Source of the DNA: BRH-c54 sp036567945
GTDB taxonomy: Bacteria; Bacteroidota; Bacteroidia; Flavobacteriales_E; Vicingaceae
Assembly: GCA_036567945.1 (NCBI GenBank)
Contig: DATCTM010000143.1
Coordinates: 1-15,880, forward strand
Length of the DNA: 15,880 nucleotides
Direction of reading: 5' to 3'
The notes under the pieces are model-generated. The model did no database searches, had not been told where the DNA came from, and saw nothing but the letters and a program-made list of their open reading frames with translations. Shown here in pieces: positions 14,025 to 15,880 of the stretch (position 1 is its first letter; every line of letters begins with the position of its first letter). A program made the position numbers and the translations under genes.

Positions 14025-15880
14025 ATGAAAAAACTTTACTTTTTTATTGCGTTTATAGTAATTACTCTTTCAGCAAATGCTCAACATACAACTTATGATA
14101 TTGGTAGATGGACTTTAGGCGGTAACATTGGTGGAGCCTACCAAAAAGGAGATATTAGTAACAAATTATTTGGTTTTGGTTATGGCGCTACATTAGAATA
14201 CAGACTTTATAATAAAAAGTACAGGTTTTTTGGCTTTTCGTTGAGAGGAAGATATTTAAAATCGGAAACATTTGGTTTAGGTTATCAGCCACACGAAAGT
14301 TTTATTTCTAATTATGCATTAAATGGTTTTGGAAATTCAGGAGTTGATTACTCCAATCAGTTGTTTTTTCAAAACAATAATACCGAGTTTGAAGAACTTT
14401 CGTTAGAAGCTATGTTACGATGGAATAAACTGTATGAAAATACAGGCATTCTTTTTTATTTATTTGCCGGAGCAGGAGGAACGGATTATGTTGTTAAAAC
14501 CAATCAATTAGATGAGTTCGGAAATCAATACGATTATTCTTCTATTAATTATGAAGGAAGTAAGTCGGATGTTAGAAAGCAATTAAGCGATTTATTAGAT
14601 GATAGTTACGAAACAGATTTAGATAATAGAAATTATTCACGAGTTGTATTTACACCTACTGTTGGAGTAGGGTTAGGATTTAGAATTGCTCCCGGAGTTG
14701 ATTTTGCTCTAGAGCATAAAATTTCTTTGCCGCAAACCGATTATTTTGATGGTCAGGCGACAAAAAATAATGCTCCATTTTTTATTCAAGACATTTACCA
14801 CTATACTTCTTTAGGATTACATTTTAGTATTATAAAACATCATCAAGGAGAAAGTACTTATACTCCCACAACTATACCAACACCAACAAACCCTACAAAT
14901 CCCACAACAACACCTTATACCCAACCTGTAAAACCTGTAATTATTTTATCTCAACCAATAGCTACTACATTTATTTCGCCAAATTGTAAGGTAACTATTG
15001 TTGCTAAAATAACCCCTGATATAAAAGCTCAAGATGTTACTTTTTATCATAATAACAACTTGGTTGCTATTCAAAATTATAGTTTTACAAATAATGAGTT
15101 AAAAGCTACCGTTCAGTTAGCTAAAGGGACAAACAATTTTAAAATTGCAGCTAAAAAATTAGCAGAAACCACAATAAAAGAGTTCTCATTAACTTGTAAT
15201 GAAGAAAGTACCATTACCATTTGTCATAAAACACCAACAGGAAGTAGAGAAACCATAAACATTAAATCTTCAGATTGGGCATTACATGAAGCTCATGGAG
15301 ATACCAAAGGAGCTTGTTCCGAAACAGAGAAAATGATAACCATTTGTCATCAGGTTTCTAGTCGTGAAGGAGATATAGAAACCATTCAAATTCCCGAATC
15401 ACAATGGTTAATACATAAGTCTCATGGTGATAAAATGGGAGCTTGTGTTCCTATAGCAAAATCAATGATTACTATTTGTTTAAATAATCAATCATTTGAA
15501 ATCGAAGAAGCTCAATGGCCAAGTTATCAAAGTCAGGGAGCAAGAAAAGGACCTTGTTATACCGTTAAACAAATAACCATTTGCCATGTTCCGGCAACAG
15601 GTGATAAACGTCAGACGCTAACTATTCCGGAATCTGAATGGTTAATACATCAAGCACATGGAGATGTTTTAGGTGCTTGTCCTGCAGTGGAGCCTACGAT
15701 AACTATTTGTCATAAAGAAGCATCAGGAAATAAAATTACCATGTCTATTCCTGAATTTAGATGGGTAGAACATTTTAATCATGGCGATAGTAAAGGAGAA
15801 TGTCCAAGAGTTGAAATACCGACAATGACCATTTGCCATTATCCTGCTGGATCTAGAGTACCACAAACCATACAAATTCC
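14025..15880 (+). CDS. Secreted outer-membrane barrel protein with Ig-like domain and tandem Cys/His repeats (open at 3' edge)
   Basis: The frame is open from ATG 14025 to the window end: 618 codons without a stop, so the C-terminus is missing. Domain order: signal peptide 1 to about 19 (Lys-Lys, hydrophobic core, then ANAQ); an outer-membrane beta-barrel-like domain at about 21-270, with alternating aromatic/Gly strands such as WTLGGNIGGAY, GFSLRGRYL and a final SLGLHFSIIKHH; and a Thr/Pro/Asn linker at about 274-303. An Ig-like beta domain at 304-393 follows, with Cys321 and Cys391 placed to pair. From residue 397 come six tandem copies of an ICH...IPES.W..H..HGD..G.C unit. Barrel-type proteins in Bacteroidota sit in the outer membrane; the repeats have no function known to me. 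It is divergent from ffh and has its own likely promoter. The start is supported by the complete signal peptide. The function is unassigned. Confidence 0.85.
   Translation, partial: MKKLYFFIAFIVITLSANAQHTTYDIGRWTLGGNIGGAYQKGDISNKLFGFGYGATLEYRLYNKKYRFFGFSLRGRYLKSETFGLGYQPHESFISNYALNGFGNSGVDYSNQLFFQNNNTEFEELSLEAMLRWNKLYENTGILFYLFAGAGGTDYVVKTNQLDEFGNQYDYSSINYEGSKSDVRKQLSDLLDDSYETDLDNRNYSRVVFTPTVGVGLGFRIAPGVDFALEHKISLPQTDYFDGQATKNNAPFFIQDIYHYTSLGLHFSIIKHHQGESTYTPTTIPTPTNPTNPTTTPYTQPVKPVIILSQPIATTFISPNCKVTIVAKITPDIKAQDVTFYHNNNLVAIQNYSFTNNELKATVQLAKGTNNFKIAAKKLAETTIKEFSLTCNEESTITICHKTPTGSRETINIKSSDWALHEAHGDTKGACSETEKMITICHQVSSREGDIETIQIPESQWLIHKSHGDKMGACVPIAKSMITICLNNQSFEIEEAQWPSYQSQGARKGPCYTVKQITICHVPATGDKRQTLTIPESEWLIHQAHGDVLGACPAVEPTITICHKEASGNKITMSIPEFRWVEHFNHGDSKGECPRVEIPTMTICHYPAGSRVPQTIQI
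15213..15880 (+). repeat. Six in-frame tandem Cys/His protein repeats (last one cut)
   Basis: Units begin at 15213, 15336, 15468, 15573, 15699 and 15825, with lengths of 41, 44, 35, 42 and 42 residues and a cut sixth. Regular units (1, 2, 4, 5) have Cys-His at the start, then I.I....W..H..HGD..G.C. The paired cysteines are 400/431, 441/474, 520/552 and 562/593. Unit 3 (Cys485/Cys511) is shorter and lacks all three histidines. Copies differ widely in DNA but share the protein pattern, so these are old repeats kept by selection. Short near-identical DNA remains, for example TGGTTAATACAT in units 2 and 4. I recall similar TICH...HGD..G.C segments as common in Bacteroidota surface proteins, though as single or few copies. 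Confidence 0.88.

Noticed and set aside
15213..15880. CRISPR-like or non-coding repeat array
   Set aside because: Units are conserved as protein in one open frame and vary freely at the DNA level; there are no identical direct repeats with spacers.
15213..15880. Classical zinc-finger repeats
   Set aside because: Order and spacing of Cys and His do not fit C2H2 or other known finger types, and the protein is exported by a signal peptide.

Overview
This AT-rich window carries about nine complete and two cut-off protein genes. It looks like a chromosomal segment from a member of the Bacteroidota, probably Flavobacteriales or a close relative. Four things point that way: a type IX secretion plug-family protein (a Bacteroidota-specific system), promoter boxes of the TAnnTTTG type, starts without clear Shine-Dalgarno sequences, and a C-terminal array of Cys/His repeats of a kind I recall from Bacteroidota surface proteins. 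No tRNA, rRNA, CRISPR array, insertion sequence or phage gene was found.

Left part, minus strand (1-2577). In transcription order this holds a T9SS plug-family protein, a TauE/SafE membrane permease only 23 bases after it, and the first 129 codons of a PAPS/APS reductase (cysH), which runs off the left edge. The permease beside cysH suggests sulfur-oxyanion handling and an assimilatory sulfate cluster continuing to the left.

Centre, plus strand (2795-8732). This is a complete six-gene nqrABCDEF operon for the Na+-translocating NADH:quinone reductase. A good Bacteroidota promoter sits just upstream and a strong intrinsic terminator just downstream. The covalent-FMN threonines in NqrB and NqrC, the cysteines of NqrD, NqrE and NqrF, and the FAD/NADH motifs of NqrF are all visible. 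A membrane-bound dCache-SpoIIE phosphatase follows (8955-10886), transcribed alone.

Right part. On the minus strand lie ffh (signal recognition particle GTPase), folD 44 bases after it and probably co-transcribed, and a separate small protein with a very acidic tail. The last gene, on the plus strand (14025 to the edge), is open at its 3' end. It encodes a secreted outer-membrane barrel protein with a Thr/Pro linker, an Ig-like domain and at least six tandem repeats of about 35-44 residues. Each regular repeat follows an ICH...W..H..HGD..G.C pattern. This open-ended gene is the least explained and most interesting object in the window. One of its repeats keeps both cysteines but has lost every histidine.

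Taken together the window is mostly housekeeping (respiration, folate C1 metabolism, protein targeting) with three envelope-related genes: the plug, the dCache phosphatase and the barrel-repeat protein.
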